Source of the DNA: DATBLE01 sp963734065
GTDB taxonomy: Bacteria > Actinomycetota > Thermoleophilia > Gaiellales > Gaiellaceae
Direction of reading: 5' to 3'
Assembly: GCA_963734065.1 (NCBI GenBank)
Contig: CAVTFN010000003.1
Span: 434,001 to 498,000, forward strand
Length of the DNA stretch: 64,000 nucleotides
Position numbers and translations under genes: made by a program. The notes under the pieces were generated by a model, which saw only the letters and a program-made list of their open reading frames with translations, did no database searches and was not told the origin of the DNA. Below, in pieces: positions 57,651 to 64,000 of this stretch (positions are counted from its first letter, which is position 1; each line of letters starts with the position of its first letter).

Positions 57651-58705
57651 ACGCCGTTCTCCTGGACGACCTTGCCGTCGAGCTCGATCCGGCCGCCGTT
57701 CCGGAGGTCCTTGACCATGTCCCAGTGGACCGCGCTCTTGTTCAGGCCGCCGATCTGGGGGAACCCGGTGCCGATCGCGAGGTGGATCGTCCCCTCCATC
57801 TTCTCGTCGAACAGCGTGTTGCGCATGTGCCGCTGGATTCCGGGGTTGCAGCCGATGCCGAACTCGCCCAGCCGTCGGGCGCCCTCGTCCGTCTCGAGCG
57901 TGCCGAGCAGGAACTCCTCGTCGATCGTCGCCGACGCGTCGACGATCACGCCGCCCTCGAAGCGCAGGCGCGCGCCCTCGACCTCGTGACCGAGGTAGCA
58001 CGCCGGATACTCCAGGTAGCTGATGACCCCTTCGGCCGTGTCCTCGAGGGGGCAGTAAAAGATCTCCCCGCCCGGCATGTTCGCGCTGAGCGCGTCCACC
58101 TTTCCCTCGCGGCCGGCCAGGCTGAACGTCAGGTCGGTCTCGGGGCCGACGATCCGCACCGTCTCGGCCCGGTCGAAGTGCTCCGCGATCCGCTCCATCT
58201 TCTCGCGCAGCTCGTGCCAGTCGATCAGCACGGCTCCGTACAGGAAGTCCTCGAACGCGGGCAGCGGCAGTCCGGCGTCCTGGGCGCAGGCGGCGGTCGG
58301 GTAGTAGCAGCCGACCCAAGGTTTCTCGTCCATCAGGAAGGGCATGTGCGGCTCGCGCAGGGCGGCCTGGCGGGCGCCCATCCGCTCGGCGGGGACATCG
58401 GCGCCGTCGCGGGTGTTCTCGGGGGCGACGATCGCCATGTACGAGTCCGTGTGCTCGATCTCGTGCAGCTCGATCGCCGAAGGCTTGGTGATCAGCTCGA
58501 TCGGCGCGTAGCGGAGGAACGCGCCGCCGACGGCGTCGAAGTTCAGGCGGACGAGCGCGCGCGCCCCGCGCCGGCCGAGCTCCCGGCAGATCTCTTCGAT
58601 CAGCGGGCGGGCCGGCGGCTGCGAGCGGACGCTGACCTGCCACCCGGGCTGCGGCTCGATGCAGTCGACCAGCACGCGCGCGTACGCCTGGATCCGCGGG
58701 TCCAC
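57635..58705 (-). CDS. M29-type aminopeptidase, paralogue 3
   Basis: A 356-residue aminopeptidase, first in the tandem of three: MDPRIQAYARVLVDCIEPQP, DEKPWVGCYYPTAACAQDAG, TDLTFSLAGREGKVDALSAN, MPGGEIFYCPLEDTAEGVIS, RLGEFGIGCNPGIQRHMRNT, EGTIHLAIGTGFPQIGG, SAVHWDMVKDLRNGG. Catalytic-region residues are kept, but the loop DAHYN/DGHVN of the others is DALSAN here, lacking the conserved Asp/His-x-Asn pair seen in copies 1 and 2. That may change metal or substrate preference. Begins the operon, nine bases after the MFS gene stop. Confidence 0.92.
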   Translation of the reverse strand: MDPRIQAYARVLVDCIEPQPGWQVSVRSQPPARPLIEEICRELGRRGARALVRLNFDAVGGAFLRYAPIELITKPSAIELHEIEHTDSYMAIVAPENTRDGADVPAERMGARQAALREPHMPFLMDEKPWVGCYYPTAACAQDAGLPLPAFEDFLYGAVLIDWHELREKMERIAEHFDRAETVRIVGPETDLTFSLAGREGKVDALSANMPGGEIFYCPLEDTAEGVISYLEYPACYLGHEVEGARLRFEGGVIVDASATIDEEFLLGTLETDEGARRLGEFGIGCNPGIQRHMRNTLFDEKMEGTIHLAIGTGFPQIGGLNKSAVHWDMVKDLRNGGRIELDGKVVQENGVWALS

Positions 58706-58714
58706 CGGCCGATC

Positions 58715-60385
58715 CTACGTCACGGACGGAGCGGGGATCGCCAGGCGCGCGCCCACGATCGCGTCCGCCGCCCGGGCGCTCGGCGGGTTGCCGGTGACGG
58801 CTTCGAGAAAGGGGTCGCGGCCGAGTGCCTGGAGCCGTGCGTCGGTCTCGGCGGTCACGCTCGCGGTCCGGGGGACGTCGCGGAGGAGCGCGATCTCGCC
58901 GAAGAAGTCCCCGGGGCCGACCTCGCCGGCGGGCTCGCCGTCGACGGACACGCCCAGGCGCCCGGACTCGACGACGTAGAAACGGTCGCCGTGGTCGCCC
59001 TGGCGGATCACCTCGGTCCCCGGCGCGACCGTCACCGCCTCGAGCTGCGACGCCAGCCGCTCGAGTACCGGCGCCGAGAGCGAAGAGAAGATCGGGACGC
59101 TCTCCAGCAGCCCGAGCTCGGGCGGCGCGTGCGAATCGGCGTCGATCGCGCGTAGCTGCCGCCACGTCAGCGCCGCGAGGACGGGCAGGAACGCGCCCGC
59201 GACGACCAGCGACCAGCGTACGCCGAGGCCGTCGATCAGCGCCGGCGCGATCACGGCGCCGAGGCCGATCGTGCCGACGAGCACCATCTCCAGGACGCCG
59301 AACACACGGCCGATCACGTCGGGTGGCGCGGTCCGCTGCAGCAGCGTCAGCCCGGCGACGTCCACGAGCGTGTTGCCGAGCCCGAGGACGCCGAGCGCGA
59401 CGAGCGCGACCCACGCGTGCGGCCAGAGGCCGATCGCGGCGAGGGGTGCTCCCCAGAGCACGATCCCGAGCCCGAAGTCCGACGCCAGCCGCTTGCGCCC
59501 GATCAGCGCGAACGCCGCGAGCGACCCGGCCACGCCTCCGACGCCCATGGCCGCGTTCAGCAGCCCGACGCCGGAGTCGTTCCAGCTCAGGAGGTCGAGT
59601 GCGATCACGACCACGAGGACGCCGAGGGCGCCTGCCAGCAGGGTCTGGGCGGCGTAGAGGCCGACCACCACGCGGAGCCGGCGGTCGCGCACGATTGCTC
59701 CGAAGCCCGCGGTCACCTCGCGCCGGAAGGCGGCCGCGGGCTGCGGTTCGTCCGCCCGCTCCTCGGCGGGCGTGTCCGGCACCCGGATCAGCGAGACGAG
59801 CGCGGCGCCCCAGACGAACGCCGCGGCCGTGACCAGCATCACGGTGCCCGGCGTCGTCACGGCGAGCAGCGCGCCGCCGATCGCCGGCCCTGCGAAGGTG
59901 CCGACGCTCTCGATCGTCGAGCGGACGACGTTCGCCGCGGTCAGCTCGTCCGGCGTCCGCGCGAGGTGGGGGAGGAGGGCCGACTCGGCCGGCAGGAAGG
60001 CGGTGCCGAGGATCGAGGCCAGCCCGGCGAGCGCATAGACGAGCCACGACGCGCCGCCGGCGACGGCGACCGCTCCGGCGGCGCCGATCGAGGCCGCGCG
60101 TCCGAGATTGGTCGCGACCATGAAGGGGACGCGCGGCAGTCGGTCGGCGAGCGTCGAGGTGAACGGCGCCGAGAGCGCCGCCGGGATCGCCCGCACGAGC
60201 GTGACGATCCCGACCGCCTTCGCCCCGCCCGAGTCGTAGGCGTAGACGGCGAGCGCGACGCTGTACGCCCAGAGCCCCATCACCGAGCCCAGCCCGGCGA
60301 GCTGGATCCGGCGGAGCTGCGGGTTGGCGAAGTTGCCCCGGAAGGCGGCGACCGACTCGGCCAGGCGTTCGCGAACGAGCTTCAC
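58715..60385 (-). CDS. MFS transporter fused to a cyclic-nucleotide-binding domain
   Basis: A 556-residue membrane protein. Residues ~20-410 form a 10-12 helix MFS transporter (QLRRIQLAGLGSVMGLWAYS, LADRLPRVPFMVATNLGRAA, VVGLYAAQTLLAGALGVLVV, GVGLLNAAMGVGGVAGSLAA). Residues ~425-545 are a cNMP domain: VPIFSSLSAPVLERLASQLE, VIRQGDHGDRFYVVESGRLG, GPGDFFGEIALLRDVPRTAS (phosphate-binding cassette, FGEIALLxxxPRTA). The cassette keeps the Arg that binds the cyclic phosphate, so cAMP may gate transport. Substrate unknown. Confidence 0.92.
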   Translation of the reverse strand: MKLVRERLAESVAAFRGNFANPQLRRIQLAGLGSVMGLWAYSVALAVYAYDSGGAKAVGIVTLVRAIPAALSAPFTSTLADRLPRVPFMVATNLGRAASIGAAGAVAVAGGASWLVYALAGLASILGTAFLPAESALLPHLARTPDELTAANVVRSTIESVGTFAGPAIGGALLAVTTPGTVMLVTAAAFVWGAALVSLIRVPDTPAEERADEPQPAAAFRREVTAGFGAIVRDRRLRVVVGLYAAQTLLAGALGVLVVVIALDLLSWNDSGVGLLNAAMGVGGVAGSLAAFALIGRKRLASDFGLGIVLWGAPLAAIGLWPHAWVALVALGVLGLGNTLVDVAGLTLLQRTAPPDVIGRVFGVLEMVLVGTIGLGAVIAPALIDGLGVRWSLVVAGAFLPVLAALTWRQLRAIDADSHAPPELGLLESVPIFSSLSAPVLERLASQLEAVTVAPGTEVIRQGDHGDRFYVVESGRLGVSVDGEPAGEVGPGDFFGEIALLRDVPRTASVTAETDARLQALGRDPFLEAVTGNPPSARAADAIVGARLAIPAPSVT

Positions 60386-60513
60386 CGCGGGCGAGCATCT
60401 CAGTGTCGGCGCCGCATTGCGAACCGTCGCGAAGCGTGGGAAGATCCCCGGCGGATAGGGCGTCTAGTAGGGCAACCCGTGATCCCCCGCGGGCACCCGG
60501 TCAAGGAGGACAC

Positions 60514-60708
60514 ATGGCGGACGAACTCGACAAGAACTCTGTTGGCGCGTCGGACGAGGGCGACGACGACGTCGAGGCCCACAAGAACGCGATCGGCAAG
60601 AACTCGGTGGGGAAGACGTCGGTCGGCGCGAACGACGACGAGAACGACGTCGAGGCGCACAAGTACACCGTCGGCAAGACGAGCGTCGGCAAGACGACCA
60701 TCGGCTAG
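60514..60708 (+). CDS. 64-residue repeat-rich acidic peptide
   Basis: From the ATG at 60514 (CAAGGAGG upstream): a soluble, Gly/Ser/Thr/Lys/Asp-rich peptide made of related units. DVEAHK occurs twice, xVGKTSVGK-type units (KNSVG, KTSVG, KTTIG) at least six times, and acidic DEGDDD and NDDEND spacers between. No hydrophobic core, Cys or signal peptide; probably disordered or a short beta-repeat. It ends at TTIG just before a strong terminator, so it is a separate transcript. I do not know the family. The upstream ATG at 60403 would add 37 unrelated residues and is rejected. Confidence 0.75.
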   Translation: MADELDKNSVGASDEGDDDVEAHKNAIGKNSVGKTSVGANDDENDVEAHKYTVGKTSVGKTTIG

Positions 60709-60730
60709 CCGGCAGTTCGGTTCGAACCGG

Positions 60731-60764
60731 ACGAGCTCGGCGCCCGCCGAGCTCGTTCTCTTTT
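60731..60764. terminator. Two-way Rho-independent terminator
   Basis: Arms ACGAGCTCGGC and GCCGAGCTCGT around GCCC, 11 perfect pairs, followed by TCTCTTTT. It lies between the convergent repeat-peptide gene and the GAF gene; the reverse side lacks a clean U-run but the stem serves both. Confidence 0.85.
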
Positions 60765-61393
60765 CAGGCTCTCTTCAGCACGGCGGCCAGCGCGCCGAGC
60801 AGGCGGTCCGCCTCGGGCCGGCGGTCCTCGTCGAGCTCGGACAGGGTCGAGGCAAGGCGGGCGACGGCGTCGAGCCGCCCGTCGCCGGCGAGCGCCCGCT
60901 CGGCCTCGCGGGCGCGCTGCAGCAGGTCGAGCGCGATCGCCGCCTGCGAGGCGAAGAGCCCGAGCAGCTCCATCTCCTGCAACGTGAAGTGCGACTGCCG
61001 GTCGAGCACCTCGAGCACGCCCAGCGCCCGCTCGTCGTGCAGCAGCGGCACCGCCATCAGCCCCTGCGGAACGTACCCGGTGCCCTCGGCCACATCCTTC
61101 GCGAAGCGCGGGTCGGCGGCGACGTCCTCGATCACGAGCGGCGTCCGCGTCGCCAGGACCCAGCCGGCGACGCCGGTTCCCGCGGGGAAACGCCTGCCGA
61201 GCAGCCCCTCCTCGCCCTCGCCGACGACGGCTTCGAAGACGAGCTCGTTCGCGTCCTCGTCGAGCAGGAGGATCGAGGACGCCCTGGCCGCGAAGATCGC
61301 GCGGGCCACCCCGACGACGGAGCGGAGCAGCTCGCGGAAGCGCTCCTCGGAGCCGAGGGCGGCAGTCGCCACCGCTGCGTTGATTTCGCTCAT
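60764..61393 (-). CDS. GAF-domain protein
   Basis: A 209-residue soluble sensor. The GAF domain spans ~20-160: SEERFRELLRSVVGVARAIF, ASSILLLDEDANELVFEAVV, FPAGTGVAGWVLATRTPLVI, AVPLLHDERALGVLEVLDRQ, LLGLFASQAAIALDLLQRAR. A short C-terminal helical part follows. Ligand unknown. Start ATG overlaps the subtilase stop (ATGA), so its production is tied to the protease; it may regulate the operon's sigma factor or protease (inference). Confidence 0.9.
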   Translation of the reverse strand: MSEINAAVATAALGSEERFRELLRSVVGVARAIFAARASSILLLDEDANELVFEAVVGEGEEGLLGRRFPAGTGVAGWVLATRTPLVIEDVAADPRFAKDVAEGTGYVPQGLMAVPLLHDERALGVLEVLDRQSHFTLQEMELLGLFASQAAIALDLLQRAREAERALAGDGRLDAVARLASTLSELDEDRRPEADRLLGALAAVLKRA

Positions 61394-62205
61394 CTCGATC
61401 CTCCCACGTTCGACGAGGTCAGGTGCAGGACGCTCTTCAGCTGGAACGGCGTCAGCTCGGGATGCTTGGACCGGATCAGGGCGCAGATCCCCGTGACGTG
61501 CGGCGTCGCGAAGCTGTTCCCCGAGGCGCTCAGCGTGTCGCCGCCCAGCCAGGCGACCTCCACGCCGACGCCCTTCGCGAAGAACTCGACCGGCGGGTTC
61601 GGGTTGTAGTAGAGCGCGGTCGGGTCGTCCTCCTCGTGACTGCCGACGGAGATCACCGACGAGAAGCGCCACGGGTAGCTCTCCACCGGCATGTTGTGCG
61701 CGGAGGCGACGAGCACCGTCCGCTGGAAGTACGCGGAGTCGGCGAGCTCGTGCAGGACGGTCGAGTAGTCCTTCTTCGTCGTCGACAGGCTCAGGTTGAC
61801 GACGTCGAAGCCCTGCTCGATCGCGTAGCGGAGCCCGAAGAGCAGGATGTTGCCCCCGCCGGTGAAGCCGGGGCCGAGCACGCGGACGCTGTGGATCTCG
61901 GCCTCCGGAGCGAGAGAGCGGACGATCCCGGCGCAGGCGGTGCCGTGCCCGCAGACGTCGCCGTCGATGTCCTCGGCCACGAACGCCGCCCCGTCCTCGT
62001 CCTTCGACACCGCGACCGAGCTCTCCACGTGGCCGACGAGTGGATGCGAGCCGTCGACGCCGCTGTCGATGATGCAGACGCGGACGCCCTTTCCGGTTGC
62101 GCCGCCCCAGGCCCACTCGCGCGTGACCTCGGCCGGCCAGTCGGTGGCCAGGGCGATCTGCCCGACGGCGTCCGCCGGCAGGCTCCAGGCCGGAAGCTCG
62201 CTCAC
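61390..62205 (-). CDS. Subtilisin-like serine protease (S8), without signal peptide
   Basis: A 271-residue S8 protease. Catalytic Asp in VRVCIIDSGVDGSHPLVGHV, His in DVCGHGTACAGIVRSLAPEA, oxyanion/Ser in SASGNSFATPHVTGICALIR. The oxyanion Asn may be in VLVASAHNMP, though shifted from the usual GN. No signal or propeptide: the chain starts directly with MSELPAWSLP. Hence probably intracellular, which is unusual for S8 enzymes. Located in an operon with a sigma factor and a GAF protein. Confidence 0.92.
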   Translation of the reverse strand: MSELPAWSLPADAVGQIALATDWPAEVTREWAWGGATGKGVRVCIIDSGVDGSHPLVGHVESSVAVSKDEDGAAFVAEDIDGDVCGHGTACAGIVRSLAPEAEIHSVRVLGPGFTGGGNILLFGLRYAIEQGFDVVNLSLSTTKKDYSTVLHELADSAYFQRTVLVASAHNMPVESYPWRFSSVISVGSHEEDDPTALYYNPNPPVEFFAKGVGVEVAWLGGDTLSASGNSFATPHVTGICALIRSKHPELTPFQLKSVLHLTSSNVGGSR

Positions 62206-62214
62206 GTGCCGATG

Positions 62215-62466
62215 CTAGTCCGAAGCCAGGCGAACGTGGAGATCGGCGAGGAGGGCGGAGCTGGGCTCGACTCCTTCGGCGGCCAGCGCGGCCTCGAGAT
62301 CGTTGAGGATGCGTCGACGCAGCTCCGCGTCCGCCTGTGCACGCGCAACGAGATCGTCCAGCGCGGCGCGAGCGGCAGGCAGCTCCTGCGCCGCCCGCAC
62401 CCACCCCTCGGGTGCGGGCGGGAGAAAGCGCAGCAGCGTGCCCAGTGTCTCCTCGTCGTACTTCAT
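62215..62466 (-). CDS. Small helical protein between sigma factor and protease
   Basis: An 83-residue acidic, all-helical-looking protein: MKYDEETLGTLLRFLPPAPE, GWVRAAQELPAARAALDDLV, AELRRRILNDLEAALAAEG, SSALLADLHVRLAS. No Cys/His zinc site. Position between the sigma factor and the protease suggests an anti-sigma or adaptor role, but nothing in the sequence proves it. It ends nine bases before the protease start. Confidence 0.6.
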   Translation of the reverse strand: MKYDEETLGTLLRFLPPAPEGWVRAAQELPAARAALDDLVARAQADAELRRRILNDLEAALAAEGVEPSSALLADLHVRLASD

Positions 62467-62509
62467 GCGTTCACTCCGCTAGACGATCCGGGGCGCCGTT
62501 TTCTTCCCG

Positions 62510-63022
62510 TCATGCCTCGAGGCGCTGCCGGAGCCGGGCGAGGCAGCGCGAGATGCGGCTCGCGATCGTGCCGGACGGGATTCCGAGCTCCTCGCCGATC
62601 GTCCGGTAGCTCTCGTCCCGGCAGAAGAAGCGTTCGAGCACCTCCTGGCACTCCTCGGGCAGCTCCTCGAGCGCCTCACGGACGGCGAACGCCTCGTCGA
62701 GCTGCTCGATCGTCGACTCGATGCCGTCCGGCTCGACGTCGGAGGGCTCCTCGCGCTTGCCCGCGGCGATCCGGTCGAGGCAGACTCGTCGGGTCAGCTG
62801 TGCGATCCAGGGACGGAGCGCCTCCGGGTTCCGCAGCGATCCGAGCCGGCCGTAGACCCTGACGAAGACGTCCTGGAAGGCATCCTCGGCGTCGGCGCCT
62901 TGGAGCCGGTAGCCCTGGGAGCAGATCGCGAACACGTAGCGCGAGTAGCTCCGGACGAGGTCGTTCCACGCTTCCTGGTCGCCTGCCAGGCACCGCGCGA
63001 CCAGTTGCTCGTCACTTGGCAT
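62510..63022 (-). CDS. ECF sigma factor
   Basis: A 170-residue sigma-70-family factor. Region 2: SDEQLVARCLAGDQEAWNDL, YRLQGADAEDAFQDVFVRVY; region 4: LEELPEECQEVLERFFCRDE, SYRTIGEELGIPSGTIASRI, SRCLARLRQRLEA. It starts at the ATG at 63020-63022. No RskA-like anti-sigma follows; instead an 83-residue unknown protein, an S8 protease and a GAF protein share its operon. Confidence 0.93.
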   Translation of the reverse strand: MPSDEQLVARCLAGDQEAWNDLVRSYSRYVFAICSQGYRLQGADAEDAFQDVFVRVYGRLGSLRNPEALRPWIAQLTRRVCLDRIAAGKREEPSDVEPDGIESTIEQLDEAFAVREALEELPEECQEVLERFFCRDESYRTIGEELGIPSGTIASRISRCLARLRQRLEA

Positions 63023-63041
63023 CCGCGCGGTCGAATCCGGG

Positions 63042-63560
63042 TCAGACGCCCGCGTCGAGCGCCCGGGAGGCGGAGTACCGCGCGTCGTCGGCGGCACGCA
63101 ACGCGTTGACCAGCCGCGGATCGTCCGGCTGCACCGTCAGGTTCGCGCGGACGAGGTGGGCGGCGGCGGCGGAAGCTCCGGCGGCGAGCGCGGCGGCGCC
63201 GGCGGCATCGGCACGGACGAGGCCGTCGCAGCGCTCGGCGACGACGAGCGCCAGCGCGGCGACGTCGGCCGCCGCCTCGGCGATCTCGAGCGGCAGGGCG
63301 GCTGCCCGCTGCATGTGCCGCTCGAGCTCGGCGGACGGCGTCGCCAGGGCGACCAGCGCGGCGGCGAACACGTCCGCATCTGCCTCGGCGAGCACCTCGA
63401 GCCGGTCGGAGAGCGCGTTGGCCTGCGCGACGACGCCCGTGGCGTCAGGCCACGAATCCTGAGACGCCCGGGCCACGTCGGCGACCAGGCGGGCGCCTGC
63501 GGCGGCGGTACGGCCGGCGGCATACCCGGCTCCACGGGTAGGATCGGGTTGATTTGACAT
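63042..63560 (-). CDS. Cyclodeaminase/cyclohydrolase-family protein (FTCD-CD/FchA fold)
   Basis: A 172-residue Ala-rich helical protein. AAGYAAGRTAAAGARLVADV opening, then ANALSDRLEVLAEADADVFA, LPLEIAEAAADVAALALVVA, AAGAAALAAGASAAAAHLVR and VRANLTV match formimino-tetrahydrofolate cyclodeaminase/methenyl-THF cyclohydrolase (FchA) proteins. The core motif ADADVFAAALVAL and IAEAAADV fit. Acts in one-carbon folate metabolism. ATG at 63558-63560, divergent from dnaK; the dnaK -35 box overlaps its first codons. Confidence 0.82.
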   Translation of the reverse strand: MSNQPDPTRGAGYAAGRTAAAGARLVADVARASQDSWPDATGVVAQANALSDRLEVLAEADADVFAAALVALATPSAELERHMQRAAALPLEIAEAAADVAALALVVAERCDGLVRADAAGAAALAAGASAAAAHLVRANLTVQPDDPRLVNALRAADDARYSASRALDAGV

Positions 63561-63582
63561 AAGATGACTTAGATTTTATCCT
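63554..63582 (+). promoter_or_regulatory. Sigma-70-type promoter of dnaK
   Basis: TTGACA at 63554-63559, 17-base spacer, TATCCT at 63577-63582, then AAGGAG at 63602-63607 and ATG at 63620. This is the best vegetative promoter in the window and lies in a locally AT-rich stretch. No HAIR (HspR) inverted repeat or CIRCE element is evident in the visible sequence. Confidence 0.78.
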
Positions 63583-63619
63583 GTTATGAACTCATATCGG
63601 CGAAGGAGATGGCAGCACT

Positions 63620-64000
63620 ATGGCAAAAGTGATCGGAATCGACCTCGGCACGACCAACTCGTGCATGGCCGTGATCGAGGGTGGCGAGCCGACGGTGATC
63701 TCGAACGCGGAGGGCGGGAGGACGACGCCGTCCGTGGTCGCGTTCACGAAGGACGACCAGCGACTGGTCGGCACGCCGGCGAAGCGCCAGCAGGTGACCA
63801 ACCCGCAGAACACCGTCTTCTCGATCAAGCGCTTCATGGGCAGGAAGTTCGATGAGGTCTCCGAGGAGATGAAGATCGTTCCATACGAGGTCGTCAAGGG
63901 GCCGAACGACGACGTCCGGGTCAAGGTGGGCGACCACGAGTATGCGCCACCTGAGCTCTCGGCGATGATCCTGCAGAAGCTGAAGACCGACGCCGAGGCG
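63620..64000 (+). CDS. dnaK: Chaperone DnaK, N-terminal part (cut by window edge)
   Basis: Hsp70 chaperone, first 127 residues: MAKVIGIDLGTTNSCMAVIE with the phosphate-1 loop, PTVISNAEGGRTTPSVVAFT, RLVGTPAKRQQVTNPQNTVF, SIKRFMGRKFDEVSEEMKIV and PPELSAMILQKLKTDAE. All expected N-terminal ATPase motifs are present. It continues past 64000. The start is fixed by AAGGAG 12 bases upstream; the ATG at 63609 is out of frame. Confidence 0.98.
   Translation, partial: MAKVIGIDLGTTNSCMAVIEGGEPTVISNAEGGRTTPSVVAFTKDDQRLVGTPAKRQQVTNPQNTVFSIKRFMGRKFDEVSEEMKIVPYEVVKGPNDDVRVKVGDHEYAPPELSAMILQKLKTDAEA

Noticed and set aside
56553..60398. Very long open frame of 1281 codons joining MFS and aminopeptidase regions
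   Set aside because: Only the last 365 codons carry an aminopeptidase; the rest is the wrong frame of two other genes. Not a giant fusion.
63551..63600. HAIR (HspR) or CIRCE operator before dnaK
   Set aside because: No CTTGAGT/ACTCAAG or CIRCE arms are present; only weak CATAA/TTATG symmetry is visible.

Overview
This window is high-GC chromosomal DNA from an actinobacterium. I infer, from gene content rather than a marker gene, the class Thermoleophilia (Solirubrobacterales or Gaiellales type). Supporting features are a Ku end-joining protein, F420/FMN PPOX and LLM-class oxidoreductases, an actinobacterial myo-inositol-phosphate synthase with a CDP-alcohol phosphatidyltransferase, a SigK/RskA-like pair, frequent GTG/TTG starts, ATGA/GTGA overlaps, and many small lineage-specific membrane proteins. 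No stretch longer than 300 bases lacks a gene. I saw no IS element, prophage, rRNA or CRISPR array. The only RNA gene seen is tRNA-Ala(UGC).

Layout. 1-1000: 5' end of ku and a divergent flavin-binding protein. 1120-6274: the most striking locus, a complete, tightly overlapping operon for a thiazole/oxazole-modified peptide of streptolysin S type. It runs from a 45-residue precursor ending in six consecutive cysteines, through an E1-like leader-binding protein, YcaO cyclodehydratase, SagB-like dehydrogenase and CPBP membrane protease, to an ABC ATPase and permease. 6318-17718: a pilin-like protein, small membrane proteins, 2-oxoglutarate dehydrogenase E1, YdcF, a large secreted glycosidase-like protein, M23 endopeptidase and PPOX protein. 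17795-19577: a three-gene cassette with a duplicated unknown domain. 19602-24650: YjbR, a beta-lactamase-fold hydrolase, COG4315 secreted protein, LuxR regulator and a membrane glycosyltransferase. 24795-26641: tRNA-Ala, argF and small genes. 26680-32045: a five-gene operon of DUF4331, TPR, Ni/Co exporter, anti-sigma and sigma genes. 32162-35280: membrane and cupredoxin-like envelope proteins.

35301-45441: ferritin, M3-like peptidase, YjbQ, RlmD-like methyltransferase, LLM oxidoreductase, UDG-fold protein, a glycosyltransferase-PHP fusion, and inositol-phosphate synthase with two ribbon-helix-helix-like units ahead of it. 45470-52022: secreted collagen-like, RCC1-like and HEYGH metallopeptidase proteins, DUF4242 and a large LuxR (LAL) regulator. 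52073-58705: phosphatidyltransferase, PAP2, MoaA, a frameshifted ATP-grasp gene and three tandem M29-type aminopeptidases. 58715-64000: MFS-cNMP fusion, a 64-residue repeat peptide, a sigma/protease/GAF operon, cyclodeaminase and the start of dnaK.

Two families of dispersed short palindromes run through the second half. Copies lie inside or at the edges of coding regions and have altered at least one protein end. Two genes (ATP-grasp near 54970, secreted metallopeptidase near 48900) appear frameshifted.
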